Assembly (NCBI RefSeq): GCF_017052585.1
Contig: NZ_JAFFHZ010000001.1
Location: 2,832,501-2,896,500 of the forward strand
Direction: 5' to 3'
DNA: 64,000 nucleotides
Source: Paenibacillus apiarius
GTDB lineage: Bacteria; Bacillota; Bacilli; Paenibacillales; Paenibacillaceae
Of the stretch, positions 50,382 to 59,543 are shown one piece after another. Positions within the stretch are counted from its first letter, which is position 1. Every line of letters starts with the position of its first letter. The notes beneath the pieces are model-generated. The model did no database searches and was not told the DNA's origin. It worked only from the letters and a program-made list of their open reading frames with translations. The position numbers were made by a program, and so were the translations under genes.

Positions 50382-51253
50382 TGCAAGTCGATGCTATACA
50401 TAAGGCGATTGACGGAAGACCGATATTGCGGGGGGTCAGCTTCACGATTGAGCCCGGCCGTATAACGGGCCTCGTCGGACGCAACGGGACGGGGAAGACG
50501 ACGCTGATGCGGACGCTGGTCGGCATATACGATCCGGATCAGGGCCGCGTTGCCTTTGAGGGAATGGACATCCATAAGTATCCGGAACTGAAGCGGGATG
50601 TCGTATTTGTCCCGGATGCGCCCGTGGCGCTAGACATGTACACGATTCGGGAATGCGCCGCTTGGTATGGGCAGATTTATCCGAACTTTGATCTGTTTTA
50701 CTTTACCGAGGCGATGGAACGGTTCAAGCTGCCGTTGAATAAACGGGTCCGCACGTTGTCCAAGGGGATGAAGATGCTGTTCAGCACGGCGCTTGGCCTG
50801 TCAACGAAGGCCCGCCTCATTCTGTTCGACGAGCCGACGAACGGCGTCGATGCCGTAGCCAAGAAGCAGCTGTTGAGCCTTATCGTCGAGTCGTTGCGCG
50901 AGGATTCTTCCATTCTCATTTCGTCGCATATGTTGAACGAGCTGGACCGGATCGCGGACACCGTCGTGCTGCTGCGGGATGGCCGGACGGACGAGGCATG
51001 GGACTTGGAGCGGCTGCGTCAAAACATGAAGAAGCTGCAGGTTGTCTTTACGGAGACGGAACCGCCTGCTTGGCTGCAAAGGGAAGATGTATTCGTGCTG
51101 CAGCAGGTAGGACGCGTATATACCGTCATGCTGGAGTCGGACGAGGCGTTCGCCGCGCTGGAGCGGAACAATCCGATGCTCGTTGATGAGCTGCCGCTCT
51201 CGCTGGAAGATTGGTTCACGTGGAAATCGGGGGGTGACGGCGATGCAGCGTAG
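50378..51253 (+). CDS. ytrB: ABC transporter ATPase, YtrB-like
   Basis: A 291-residue ABC ATPase: Walker A GRNGTGKTT, signature LSKGMKM, Walker B LILFDEPTNGVD and switch His in SSHMLNEL. A C-terminal extension of ~90 residues is typical of the YtrB group. It is translationally coupled to ytrA and overlaps the next permease gene by 11 bases. Together these make a transporter likely linked to envelope stress or peptide antibiotic response. Confidence 0.9.
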   Translation: MMQVDAIHKAIDGRPILRGVSFTIEPGRITGLVGRNGTGKTTLMRTLVGIYDPDQGRVAFEGMDIHKYPELKRDVVFVPDAPVALDMYTIRECAAWYGQIYPNFDLFYFTEAMERFKLPLNKRVRTLSKGMKMLFSTALGLSTKARLILFDEPTNGVDAVAKKQLLSLIVESLREDSSILISSHMLNELDRIADTVVLLRDGRTDEAWDLERLRQNMKKLQVVFTETEPPAWLQREDVFVLQQVGRVYTVMLESDEAFAALERNNPMLVDELPLSLEDWFTWKSGGDGDAA

Positions 51254-52244
51254 TATTTTCGTGCGGGCGTTATGGTGGAAGGAATATCGACAGACGCGGG
51301 TGCTGCTGTGGCTGATGATACTGGTCGGCTTTTTTTCAACGGCTTACCTGCACATGCGGGATTTCTGGTTTGGTTCCCAGCAAGTCCTTGAGAGACAATT
51401 GGAGTATTTGGCAAAAACACAGGAGTCGAATTGGTTGCTGCTCACCGATTATGGCGGTTTTCTGCTGCTGCTTGTGCTCGGAGGTTTTTTGCTGTCATTG
51501 TGGCAGCTTGGCCATGATCGCCGCAATCAAGTGAGCGAGCAGACGTTTGCGCTTCCTTATTCACGGTCGGTTATCTACGTGACAAAATGGATGGTGGGTG
51601 CCGCTTATATTGTACTTGTCGTTACGGTGAGCATGGCGTTGGATATACTCGTGCTGAAGCTGTCGCAAGCCGGAGCATATGTGCACATCATCGATTTTGC
51701 CAGCCGCGGATTTCACATTATCTTCGTGACGGTTGCGACCTACACGTTTACGCTGTTTATCGGTTCTTTTACGGGTTCATGGACGTCGCAGGCGGCATTT
51801 TCCATCATCAGTCTATATTTGCCTGAATTTTTTCGCTTGATGCTGTCCAATCTTATGTACGTCTTGATGGTACGCCCCGAATACCAAGAGCTGCGGATGC
51901 GTGGAACGTTCTGGGATAAGCTCAATGTGATGAATTGGGTGCTTTATGAGGGTGGGCATTATCCATACGCGTTCGTCGGAATCGTCTCCTTGCTGCTGTT
52001 TATTGCGGGCACGGTCCTCTTCTCACGCAATCCGCTCGAAAATAATGGCAAGCTGGTGCTTTTTCCTATGCTCGAGAAGGTATTCATTGCCGGATTTGTA
52101 TTGTGCTCGGCATTGCTTTGCGGCAGTCTTCTAAAAAGCGCAGCTTTCTCCGGCCGCATTGGATATGCGGTAGGCGTTGTGGTTGGAACTGTCCTCGGTT
52201 ATATCATTATCCGGACATTGACGCGCATGCGTATTCGGATTTAG
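51243..52244 (+). CDS. ABC-2 type permease of the ytr transporter
   Basis: A 333-residue membrane protein starting MQRSIFVRALWWKEYRQTRVLLW, the amphipathic N-terminal pattern of ABC-2 permeases, with seven or more predicted helices. It takes the place of YtrC/YtrD in the B. subtilis operon. ATG 51243 follows GGGGGGTGA within the end of the ATPase gene. With ytrB it forms the first of two ABC modules in the operon. Confidence 0.85.
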   Translation: MQRSIFVRALWWKEYRQTRVLLWLMILVGFFSTAYLHMRDFWFGSQQVLERQLEYLAKTQESNWLLLTDYGGFLLLLVLGGFLLSLWQLGHDRRNQVSEQTFALPYSRSVIYVTKWMVGAAYIVLVVTVSMALDILVLKLSQAGAYVHIIDFASRGFHIIFVTVATYTFTLFIGSFTGSWTSQAAFSIISLYLPEFFRLMLSNLMYVLMVRPEYQELRMRGTFWDKLNVMNWVLYEGGHYPYAFVGIVSLLLFIAGTVLFSRNPLENNGKLVLFPMLEKVFIAGFVLCSALLCGSLLKSAAFSGRIGYAVGVVVGTVLGYIIIRTLTRMRIRI

Positions 52245-52311
52245 AACGATACAGCGTGAACAACGAGTGCAGGCTAGGAATTAAGACAATGTCGCAGGAG
52301 GTAATGCCTTG

Positions 52312-53235
52312 ATGAGCGCAGAGACCGTACTCCAGCTCAGAAACGTGACCAAAAAAATCGGGAAGCGCACGATTGTGGATCAGGTGTCGTTCGACGTTCC
52401 CGCAGGAGAAGTGTTTGGCTTTCTCGGGCCGAACGGAGCAGGAAAGACGACGACCATTCGCATGATAGTGGGCTTGATTTCAATGACCACAGGGGAAATT
52501 TACGTGAAAGGCATTTCCGTGAACAGGCAATTCGAGCGTGCCATGACCCACATTGGCGCGATTGTGGAAAATCCGGAAATGTATAAGTTTCTTACCGGCT
52601 ATCAAAATTTAGTTTATTTTGCGCGGCGGCATACCGGCGTGACGGCCGACCGAATTGATGAAGTCGTGAAGCTTGTCGGGCTGCAGAAGCGGATTCACGA
52701 GAAAGTGAAGCGCTATTCGCTGGGCATGCGGCAGCGGCTTGGGGTTGCGCAGGCGCTGCTGCATAGACCATCTGTCCTTATCCTGGACGAGCCGACGAAC
52801 GGGCTCGATCCGGCGGGAATACGCGAGCTCCGCGATTATTTGCGAACCCTTGCGCGGCAGGAGGGGATAGCCGTCATCGTCTCGTCTCATTTGCTGTCTG
52901 AAATGGAACTGATGTGCGATCGGATCGCCATTATCCAAGCTGGAAAACTGATAGATGTTCGCTCTATGAATGATCTGAAGAATAGGGTTGCCCATCGTAT
53001 CATCGTTGAAGTCGAACAGCCTGAGCCGACGAAAGAGGTTCTGACTGCAATGCTGCCTGACATCGCCATGGCTGTACAAGCCGGACAATTGGAGATTACC
53101 GCAGACCGCGATCGGATTCCGGAATTAACGAGAGCGTTAGTCCAAGCGGAAATTGACGTATACGGCATTCGGACGGCGAATCAATCGCTGGAGGATCGAT
53201 TCTTGGAGCTGACGAGAGGTGAGCAAATTGTCTAA
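52312..53235 (+). CDS. ABC transporter ATPase, BcrA-like
   Basis: A 307-residue ABC ATPase of the bacitracin/lantibiotic-resistance type: Walker A GPNGAGKTT, Q-loop region IGAIVENPEMYKFLTGYQNL, signature YSLGMRQRLGVAQ, Walker B VLILDEPTNGLDPAGIRELRDYL. The NPEMY.FLTG..NL string is typical of BcrA/LanF proteins, which export or shield against peptide antibiotics. ATG 52312 follows AGGAGGT. It is 67 bases after the first permease and overlaps the next permease by 8 bases; no separate promoter is seen. Confidence 0.9.
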   Translation: MSAETVLQLRNVTKKIGKRTIVDQVSFDVPAGEVFGFLGPNGAGKTTTIRMIVGLISMTTGEIYVKGISVNRQFERAMTHIGAIVENPEMYKFLTGYQNLVYFARRHTGVTADRIDEVVKLVGLQKRIHEKVKRYSLGMRQRLGVAQALLHRPSVLILDEPTNGLDPAGIRELRDYLRTLARQEGIAVIVSSHLLSEMELMCDRIAIIQAGKLIDVRSMNDLKNRVAHRIIVEVEQPEPTKEVLTAMLPDIAMAVQAGQLEITADRDRIPELTRALVQAEIDVYGIRTANQSLEDRFLELTRGEQIV

Positions 53236-54187
53236 TTTCTATAGACTTGTTCAGAACGAGAATATGAAAATCGTTCATCGTCCCCGCACATGGGCCATGG
53301 TCGGGGTATTGATTCTCTCGCTTCTGTCATTGACGGCAATTTTGAAAATCGATCAAAACCCGAATATACAAAACAACAATTGGAAGCAGCATCTTATAGA
53401 GATGAATCAACGGCTGCAGCAGCAGATAGATGAGAAAAGCGCGGGTGCAAGCCAGGACATGAAGCTCCAACTGGAAGGCGAGATTAACAAAAATTTATAC
53501 TATATTGAACACAACGTGAACCCATACGAAGTGACGATATGGAGTGTAGTGAATGGAGCGTCCAGTTTACTCGTGCTGATCACCCTCTTGACTGTTATTG
53601 TGGCAGCAGATATGCTTGCAGCCGAGTATTCATGGGGGACGATCAAGCTATTGCTAGTTGGTCCGGCTTCCCGCACTAAAATATTGTTCAGCAAATATAT
53701 ATCTACACTCCTGTTCGCACTATTTTTACTCGTGCTGAATTTCATTGCTTCTTTTGCGCTGGGCGGGATTGTTGATGGATTCGGCGCCGTCTCCCGACCT
53801 TCCCTTGCGATTGGCGCTGGCGGAATGGTAGAGGAAGGCTCGATGCTCATTGCCGTTGTCCAAAATTATGGTTTCAAAGCGATAGAACTGATGATGTATG
53901 TGACGATGGCGTTTATGATTTCTGCCTCTTTTCGCAGCTCTTCCATGGCGATTGCCTTCTCGCTGCTGTTCATGCTTCTAGGCAATTCGATGGTCAGCAT
54001 GCTAAGCAAATACGAGTGGGTCAAATATTTGTTGTTCGCCAATGTGAACTTAAGCCAGCACATAAGCGGCACGCCGATTCGTCCGGACATGACGATGCTC
54101 TTCTCCGTCTCCGTATTGTTGGTCTACTTTGCGGCCTTTCATTTCGTTTCTTGGATCGTATTTACGAAAAGGGATGTTGCCGGATAG
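53228..54187 (+). CDS. ABC-2 permease, BcrB-like
   Basis: A 319-residue membrane protein with six main helices and one large external loop (residues ~40-100, Gln/Lys-rich coiled). Starts with NFYRLVQNENMKIVHRPRTWAMV, a typical beginning of BcrB-like permeases, and has the EYSWGTIKLLLVGPASRTKIL block. It pairs with the BcrA-like ATPase. Start TTG 53228 is 7 bases after GAGAGGT and overlaps the ATPase gene; GTG 53219 is an alternative. Confidence 0.88.
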   Translation: MSNFYRLVQNENMKIVHRPRTWAMVGVLILSLLSLTAILKIDQNPNIQNNNWKQHLIEMNQRLQQQIDEKSAGASQDMKLQLEGEINKNLYYIEHNVNPYEVTIWSVVNGASSLLVLITLLTVIVAADMLAAEYSWGTIKLLLVGPASRTKILFSKYISTLLFALFLLVLNFIASFALGGIVDGFGAVSRPSLAIGAGGMVEEGSMLIAVVQNYGFKAIELMMYVTMAFMISASFRSSSMAIAFSLLFMLLGNSMVSMLSKYEWVKYLLFANVNLSQHISGTPIRPDMTMLFSVSVLLVYFAAFHFVSWIVFTKRDVAG

Positions 54188-54267
54188 GGAAGGTAATTCT
54201 GTGTTATAAAACATAAATGATGCTTCATAGTTAGAGAAGCAGGTTGAGAAAGGGCAGAAATGAGAAG

Positions 54268-54314
54268 AGCGGGCGGGAGCTGATTATACAAGCTCCCGCC
54301 CGCTTTGGCGTTTT
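54268..54314. terminator. Terminator between convergent genes
   Basis: A perfect 14-bp stem, AGCGGGCGGGAGCT / AGCTCCCGCCCGCT, with a 9-base loop, followed by TT and then TTTT on the plus strand. It lies between the ABC operon and bioA. Confidence 0.85.
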
Positions 54315-55674
54315 AGCCCAATACGCGGCGGAGCACACGCTTGGTGCGTGCGGCGATGTCGCGTATGTCGTCTGGCGTGGCGCATAGCGGCAGCCAGTAG
54401 TACAGGGTGTCGCCGAGCGGGCGGAGGATGAGTCCCTCCTCGAAGCCCGCTTCGTACATGGCCGCCCCGATGCGCCGCTCGGGCGGGAAGGAGCGGCGGC
54501 GTTCGGCATCCTCGTACAGGTCGAACGCCGCCACGAGCCCGAGCTGCCGCGCGTCAGCCACGTGCGGCAGCCGGGCAATATCGCCGAGCGCTTCCGCGAG
54601 CGCGGCGATGGTATCTTGCGCCCGTTCGAGGGTGCGCTCCGCCTCGAACAGGCGCAAGGAGGCCAATGCCACGGCGCAGGCCACCGGATTCCCGGTGAAG
54701 CTGTGCCCGTGGAAGAACGTCTTTTGCGTCGCGTAATCGTCGTAGAACGCGTCGTAAATGTCATCGGTGCACAGCGTGGCGGAGAGCGGCATGATGCCGG
54801 CGGTCAACCCTTTGCTCAAGCATATGATGTCGGGGCTGACCCCTGCGTGCTCGCAGGCGAACATCTTGCCCGTCCGCCCGAACCCGGTCGCCACTTCGTC
54901 CGCGATGAGATGGACGCCGTACGCCGTGCACAGTTCACGCAAGCCCTGCAAGTAAGCTGCCGGCGTCATAATCATCCCGCCCGCGCCTTGCAGCATCGGC
55001 TCAACGATGAAGCCGGCGAGCGTATCCGCCTCGCGCTCGAACAGTTCGCGCACTTGTGCCAGCGCCGCTTCCGCCACCTCGCGTTCGCCTTCCGGACCTG
55101 CCGCTCGCGCTTGGCGGAGATCCGGCGCCGGCATGCGGTGCGCATGGAACAGGAGCGGCTTGAACAGCGAATGGTACAGCTGGACGCCGCCAACGCTTAC
55201 CGCGCCAAGCGTATCGCCGTGGTAGCTGCCGTCCAGGAAGGCGAACTTCGTCTTCGACGCGCGGCCGATCTGCTGCCAATATTGGAACGACATCTTGATG
55301 GCCACCTCCACCGCGGTGGAGCCGTTGTCCGAGTAGAACACCTTGTTCAGCCCCGCGGGCGTGATGCTGACGAGCTGTTCGGCCAACTCAATGCCCGGGG
55401 CGTGTGTCAGCCCGCTGAACATGATGTGATCGAACCGATCCAGCTGTTGCCGAATCGCTTCCTTGATGCGCGGATGGCCGTGTCCGTGCAGATTGCACCA
55501 CCAGGACGATACCGTATCGTAGAACCGCCGTCCATCGGCATCATATATGTAGATGCCTTCCGCCCTTTCGATGAGAACATGATCGCGATCGGCGTAATCC
55601 TTCATTTGCGTAAACGGATGCCAGACATAAGACCGGTCTTTGCGCAGCAGCTCTTGCTTTATAGTCTCCTCCAT
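54313..55674 (-). CDS. bioA: Adenosylmethionine-8-amino-7-oxononanoate aminotransferase
   Basis: A 453-residue PLP aminotransferase of biotin synthesis, converting KAPA to DAPA. Family marks: the N-terminal VWHPFTQM, SSWWCNLHGHGHP, FSDNGSTA-type loop (FYSDNGSTAVEVAIKM), LIADEVATGFGRTG and the PLP Lys in CLSKGLTAG near residue 287. No other bio gene is adjacent. A full BirA operator lies 49-83 bases upstream, so expression should fall when biotin is plentiful. GC is markedly higher than neighbours, and a long frame on the opposite strand is a by-product of that. Confidence 0.95.
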   Translation of the reverse strand: MEETIKQELLRKDRSYVWHPFTQMKDYADRDHVLIERAEGIYIYDADGRRFYDTVSSWWCNLHGHGHPRIKEAIRQQLDRFDHIMFSGLTHAPGIELAEQLVSITPAGLNKVFYSDNGSTAVEVAIKMSFQYWQQIGRASKTKFAFLDGSYHGDTLGAVSVGGVQLYHSLFKPLLFHAHRMPAPDLRQARAAGPEGEREVAEAALAQVRELFEREADTLAGFIVEPMLQGAGGMIMTPAAYLQGLRELCTAYGVHLIADEVATGFGRTGKMFACEHAGVSPDIICLSKGLTAGIMPLSATLCTDDIYDAFYDDYATQKTFFHGHSFTGNPVACAVALASLRLFEAERTLERAQDTIAALAEALGDIARLPHVADARQLGLVAAFDLYEDAERRRSFPPERRIGAAMYEAGFEEGLILRPLGDTLYYWLPLCATPDDIRDIAARTKRVLRRVLG

Positions 55675-55722
55675 TTGTTACCAGCTCCCTAGCGAAAATT
55701 GATTTCAATTAACAAATTCATA

Positions 55723-55757
55723 TTGTTAACCTTATTATATAAATAATAGGTTAACAA
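55723..55757 (-). promoter_or_regulatory. BirA operator upstream of bioA
   Basis: TTGTTAACC-N17-GGTTAACAA, perfect 9-bp inverted half-sites around an AT-rich spacer that contains TATAAT on the minus strand. This is the Firmicute biotin-repressor box, placed over the expected bioA promoter. Confidence 0.9.
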
Positions 55758-55868
55758 ATGTTTCTCGCGCTAGCAATACATCGTTGGATGACTGCAGCGG
55801 GGCGGCCCCCTCGGTCTGCAGCCTAAATAAAAGATTAGGCCGAGGGAGGAGCAGGATTTCATTCGGGG

Positions 55869-56033
55869 GGCGCTTATCTGTTTCCCACCACGTATGCGGC
55901 TGACGCGATGCGGAACGTGCTCTTGGCCGGATGGTCCACCGGCGTTATGTTGGACTGTGTCGTCTTGCTCGCCTATAGCGCCGTGACGATCTGCGTCATC
56001 AACAATCTGGTCAAATGGCGGATCGGCGAATAG
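55869..56033 (+). pseudogene. Remnant of an ABC-2 transporter permease (C-terminus only)
   Basis: In frame to the TAG at 56031-56033 the sequence reads GAYLFPTTYAADAMRNVLLAGW, continuing STGVMLDCVVLLAYSAV and NNLVKWRIGE. This is the typical last helix and end of an ABC-2 permease (the 'P-x-T-Y-A-A-DAMR..L' block). Upstream, a stop at 55836-55838 closes the frame and no start codon or earlier permease sequence is visible, so only about 55 residues of a once ~300-residue protein remain. Confidence 0.75.
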
Positions 56034-56204
56034 CGCATGAATGGGGAGCAGGCCAAGCCGAACATTGCTTCCCTCCGCGCTTGATTCTCATGCTGCAGCA
56101 GTTGTATGCTCTTTATTAGTGCGTGTACAAAAGGGACTGCCGAAATCCTCTCTTTTGTTAGGGGGTTTACGACATCCGATGATAGAAAGGGAAGAGGCGG
56201 CGCA

Positions 56205-56612
56205 ATGATTTATGGAATCGGACATGACATATTGGAATTGGAACGTGTAACGCGCCTTCTGAACGGCAAGAGTAAAGACCGCTTCCTGCAGCGGGTGCTG
56301 ACGCCGGCGGAGCTTGTGGTGCTGAAGCAGCGGGAAGCGCGGATGGCGGAATGGGTGGCGGGCCGGTTCGCTGCGAAAGAAGCGGTCGTCAAAGCGCTCG
56401 GTACGGGAATAGGCAGCACGATCGGCTTCCTGGATATCGAGGTGCTGCCCGATTCGCACGGCAAACCGCACGCCCGTGTAAGCGATTCGGCCTGGAACCG
56501 CCTTGGCTTGCCCGCAGAATCCTATCGCGTTCACGTCAGCATTTCGCACCAGCCGAATTTGGCTTCGGCACAGGCCATCGTAGAGCATCGGCAACACGAT
56601 GGTCGCACATAA
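56205..56612 (+). CDS. acpS: Holo-[acyl-carrier-protein] synthase
   Basis: A 135-residue phosphopantetheinyl transferase that activates acyl carrier protein. Asp8 in IGHDILELERV and Glu59 in GRFAAKEAVVKALGTGIG are the Mg ligands; the C-terminal VHVSISHQPNLASAQAIVE is also conserved. Length is as expected. ATG 56205 follows AAGGGAAGAGG; an upstream in-frame ATG at 56106 has no site. It is preceded by the permease remnant, not by its usual neighbours. Confidence 0.93.
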   Translation: MIYGIGHDILELERVTRLLNGKSKDRFLQRVLTPAELVVLKQREARMAEWVAGRFAAKEAVVKALGTGIGSTIGFLDIEVLPDSHGKPHARVSDSAWNRLGLPAESYRVHVSISHQPNLASAQAIVEHRQHDGRT

Positions 56613-57152
56613 GAAGGTAGCAAGGCAGCCACACACATCGAGCTTCGAGAATAAGCGGGGCAGAGCAGGGCTCAAGGGCAGCCTCTATTTCCCCTTGCAC
56701 TTGGATGGAAGAAGTCCTGTTCCCCGTGGAGGGAGCGGAATCGGCATGTGAAGAATCTATTCGCTCAAACAAGTCATCACGCTGCTTTGGATGAATTGGA
56801 CCACTTCATCCAGCGATTTTTGCCTCGAATCATACGTCTTCTAATACGTCTTCGCTTCAACCATTACGATATGCATCACTTTGTCATCGCTACGCATAAA
56901 GCCGCATAAATTGGGGGCGAGAATGGCGAGCGGGACGACGGGATCGCGGCACAGCTTGTGTTGCAATCTCATAATGCATCCTCCATAATGGGTGGTAATT
57001 CATTCGCTTGCAGACAACGGCATAACTCCTCTAGGTGACAACTGCCTGTCACATGTCACATGGGCTGGCGATGGCGGACGTCCGTCTTTGCCGCGGAGAA
57101 GTGCAGGATATAAAAATCCTGATGAGACAGAAAGGAGTTTGCTTGCGGACAT
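56613..57152. other. 540-bp region between acpS and the response regulator
   Basis: Contains a small broken gene on the minus strand (56757-56972). The rest shows no gene, repeat or clear terminator; the plus-strand promoter of the two-component genes must lie after 56973. Confidence 0.6.
56757..56972 (-). pseudogene. Small unknown gene broken by a 12-bp tandem duplication
   Basis: From ATG 56972, with GGAGGATG just upstream, the frame reads MRLQHKLCRDPVVPLAILAP, then NLCGFMRSDDKVMHIVMVEAKTY, then TAG (56843-56841), then KTYDSRQKSLDEVVQFIQSS to a second TAG at 56757. The stop lies in a tandem pair of 12-bp units (GAAGACGTATTA and GAAGACGTATGA). Removing one unit restores a continuous 67-codon frame. 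Either a recent pseudogene or a 43-residue shortened protein. No family recognised. Confidence 0.55.
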
Positions 57153-57819
57153 ATGGAGCATACGATTCTCGTCGTGGATGACGAGCCGCTAATACGTGAA
57201 TTGATAGCGGATTATTTGGAGGATGAGGGATATGCGGTGCTGCAGGCGGCTAATGGAGCGGCAGCCGTCCGCCTCCTGCGCCGGCGGGCAGTGGACTTGG
57301 TCGTTCTGGATGTGATGATGCCGGGGAAGAATGGGTTCGAGGTATGTGAAGAAATCCGTTCCTTCTCCAATGCGATCATTGTCATGCTGACCGCCAAAGC
57401 GGAAGAGGACGATAAGCTGACCGGTTATGGGAGCGGAGCCGACGATTATGTCGCGAAGCCGTTCAGCCCGAAGGTGCTGGCAGCGAACATACGCGTGCTG
57501 CTGCAGCGCTGGAGTCATGCGGAAGCGGCTGGCGGTGCGGAGGAGACGGGCTTGGTTATCGATTAGGCGGCCTATGAAGTGCGGGTGGACGGATCCGTGC
57601 TCCCGTTGACGGCGAAGGAATTCGAGCTGCTTCGCTATTTGTCGCAGCATCCCAATCAAGCGCTTACACGCGACAGCATATTGGGACAAGGTATGGGGAA
57701 TGGACTATTTCGGGGATGTCCGCACCGTGGACACGCACATCAAGCGGCTGGGCCGCAAGCTGGGCGAGCATGCGGAGCGCATCGTGACCGTAAGGGGGAA
57801 CGGATACAAATACCGATGA
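57153..57819 (+). pseudogene. OmpR-type response regulator with stop codon and frameshift
   Basis: The receiver domain is complete (VVDDEPLIRELI, phospho-Asp in DLVVLDVMMPGKNG, Lys in YVAKPFSP). At codon 138 the frame meets TAG (57564-57566) just before [25 protein letters not shown], the start of the winged-helix domain. In that domain a G run at 57683-57685 is one base too long: reading past it in the next frame gives [21 protein letters not shown] and ends VRGNGYKYR at TGA 57817-57819, overlapping the kinase start as ATGA. So two separate lesions prevent a full-length regulator. A receiver-only protein of 137 residues could still be made. Confidence 0.85.
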
Positions 57820-59543
57820 AAAAGTCATTATTTGCGGGCAAGCCGCGGCTGGCCGTCAAGGTGTACTGGACGACAGCAATCGGATTTTTGTTGTTCACCG
57901 CATTGTTCATGCTGCTCCAGCTCATTTTCTTCGAGCCGTACTCGCTGACGATGCGCTCCAACGAACTGAAGAGTGATTTTCGGGCCTTATATGACGAGCT
58001 CCATGGACAGCATATCGATAAGAACTGGATGGCAAGGATCGCTTCCTTTGACGTGGAGCACTATTCCTTGACGGGGGTGGTGGAGAAGCGGGGGAAGGAC
58101 GTTCGAGTATTTTTGGGTGAACGGCCTCAGAAGGCCGCCCGTGTACGCCAACAGGACGATCCAAGCCTCTATATTTTCCATACTTCACCGGGTGCTGCTG
58201 TCACTCCAGGTACTCCAATGAAGATAACTCCTATCGCTCCTGTGACGCCATACAAAAAAGTGGATCTCATTCCAACAACGCCGGCCTCCTGGTTCAGTCC
58301 GGATACGATGCGGCTGAATTTCGTGCTGGAAGAGAAGCTGGGCGACATGCTGCAGTTGCCTCTTGAAGACGGTCTTGCCGTCGAGCTGTTCAAGCAAGGG
58401 GCGCAGGACAAGAAGAACGAGCGGATTTGGGCGGCCCTAGCGCCTCTTTCCGAGGAGAATGATGCCGAACGCTACATGATTACGGTATCCACGCTGCAGC
58501 CGGTCTCGGATGCCTCCTCGCTATTGGGCGTCTTCTATCGCTACTTCTACATTGCGGCGATTGCGCTGCTGCTTGGACTTGCGTTGTTGTTCACGCGCAT
58601 GATTTCGCAGCCGCTCGTGAAGCTGAACGAGATGGCAAAGCGCTTGGCGCGCCTGGACTTCTCCGCGCGTTCGGACATCAAGCGCGGGGATGAAATCGGG
58701 GAGCTCGCGGATACGTTCGAATTCCTCGCGACCGAATTGAAGGGTACGATGCAGGAGCTGCGTTCGGCCAACGAGCAGCTGCAGCGGGATATCGAGAAGG
58801 AGAAGCAGCTGGAGCGGCTGCGCAAGCGCTTTGTCGCCAGCGTATCGCACGAATTGAAGACGCCGCTCAGCTTGATTCAGGGCTATGCGGAAGCTTTGCG
58901 CGATAATGTGGGGCAGGGGGCGAAGCGGAACAAATATGCTTCGGTTATCGTGAGCGAGTCGGAGCGCATGTCGCGGCTCGTCCATGATTTGCTCGACTTG
59001 TCGCAGCTTGAGAGCGGCAAGTTCCGTATGCAGTGGAGCGAGGTAGCGCTCCGGATGACACTGCGCATCGTCCTGCAGGCGCTGGAGGCATTGGCGGCGG
59101 ACTGCCGCGTGGCGTTGGTGTGGAATGTGCCGGAGGAAGAAATATTCGTGCATTCGGATGAACAGCGTCTGCAGCAGATTTTGACGAATGTGCTGACGAA
59201 TGCGCTTCGCCACACGCCATCGGACTGCCGTGTGGAAGTGAGCGTGCGCTGGCCGCAAGACGGTGCTGGCAATTACGTTCAGGTTGAAGTGTATAACGAA
59301 GGCGAGCCGGTGCCGGAAGAGCATCTGCCGCACATATGGGATGCGTTCTACCGTGCGGAGTCCTCGGGGAATCGGGCCTCTGGCGGCAACGGCATCGGGC
59401 TTTCGATCGTGAAGCATTTGCTGGAGAAGCACGGGAGCGTCTATGCTTTCCGCAATGTGGATGACGGCGTGCGGGTCACGTTCACGCTGCCGGTATCGGA
59501 TACGATGGAGAACGCCGGACAAACGGGGAGTGTTGCAAAATGA
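57816..59543 (+). CDS. Sensor histidine kinase of the damaged two-component pair
   Basis: A 575-residue kinase. One membrane segment (residues ~14-36), an extracellular domain of ~200 residues with a Pro/Thr-rich stretch ([22 protein letters not shown]), a second membrane segment ([18 protein letters not shown]), HAMP, HisKA with [16 protein letters not shown] (His near 344), and the ATPase domain with [31 protein letters not shown] and [10 protein letters not shown]. The usual DxGxG Asp is Asn in this subtype. ATG 57816 overlaps the response-regulator stop. The kinase is intact although its partner is broken. Confidence 0.9.
   Translation: MKKSLFAGKPRLAVKVYWTTAIGFLLFTALFMLLQLIFFEPYSLTMRSNELKSDFRALYDELHGQHIDKNWMARIASFDVEHYSLTGVVEKRGKDVRVFLGERPQKAARVRQQDDPSLYIFHTSPGAAVTPGTPMKITPIAPVTPYKKVDLIPTTPASWFSPDTMRLNFVLEEKLGDMLQLPLEDGLAVELFKQGAQDKKNERIWAALAPLSEENDAERYMITVSTLQPVSDASSLLGVFYRYFYIAAIALLLGLALLFTRMISQPLVKLNEMAKRLARLDFSARSDIKRGDEIGELADTFEFLATELKGTMQELRSANEQLQRDIEKEKQLERLRKRFVASVSHELKTPLSLIQGYAEALRDNVGQGAKRNKYASVIVSESERMSRLVHDLLDLSQLESGKFRMQWSEVALRMTLRIVLQALEALAADCRVALVWNVPEEEIFVHSDEQRLQQILTNVLTNALRHTPSDCRVEVSVRWPQDGAGNYVQVEVYNEGEPVPEEHLPHIWDAFYRAESSGNRASGGNGIGLSIVKHLLEKHGSVYAFRNVDDGVRVTFTLPVSDTMENAGQTGSVAK

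Larger units (their letters stand above)
55675..56204. other. 530-bp region between bioA and acpS
   Basis: Holds the BirA operator, an imperfect hairpin at about 55806-55849, and the decayed tail of an ABC-2 permease gene (55869-56033). Nothing else is supported. Confidence 0.7.

Noticed and set aside
54562-55692. 376-codon plus-strand frame opposite bioA
   Set aside because: bioA has all family motifs; the opposite frame arises from its high GC third positions and has an implausible Arg/His/Gln-rich product.
55806-55849. CCTCGG / CCGAGG hairpin as terminator or small RNA
   Set aside because: The stem is interrupted, there is no T run, and it lies directly before a decayed permease; no function can be supported.
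57564-57566. Amber codon in the response regulator as programmed recoding
   Set aside because: A second, independent frameshift downstream and no pyrrolysine or readthrough signal make decay the simpler explanation.
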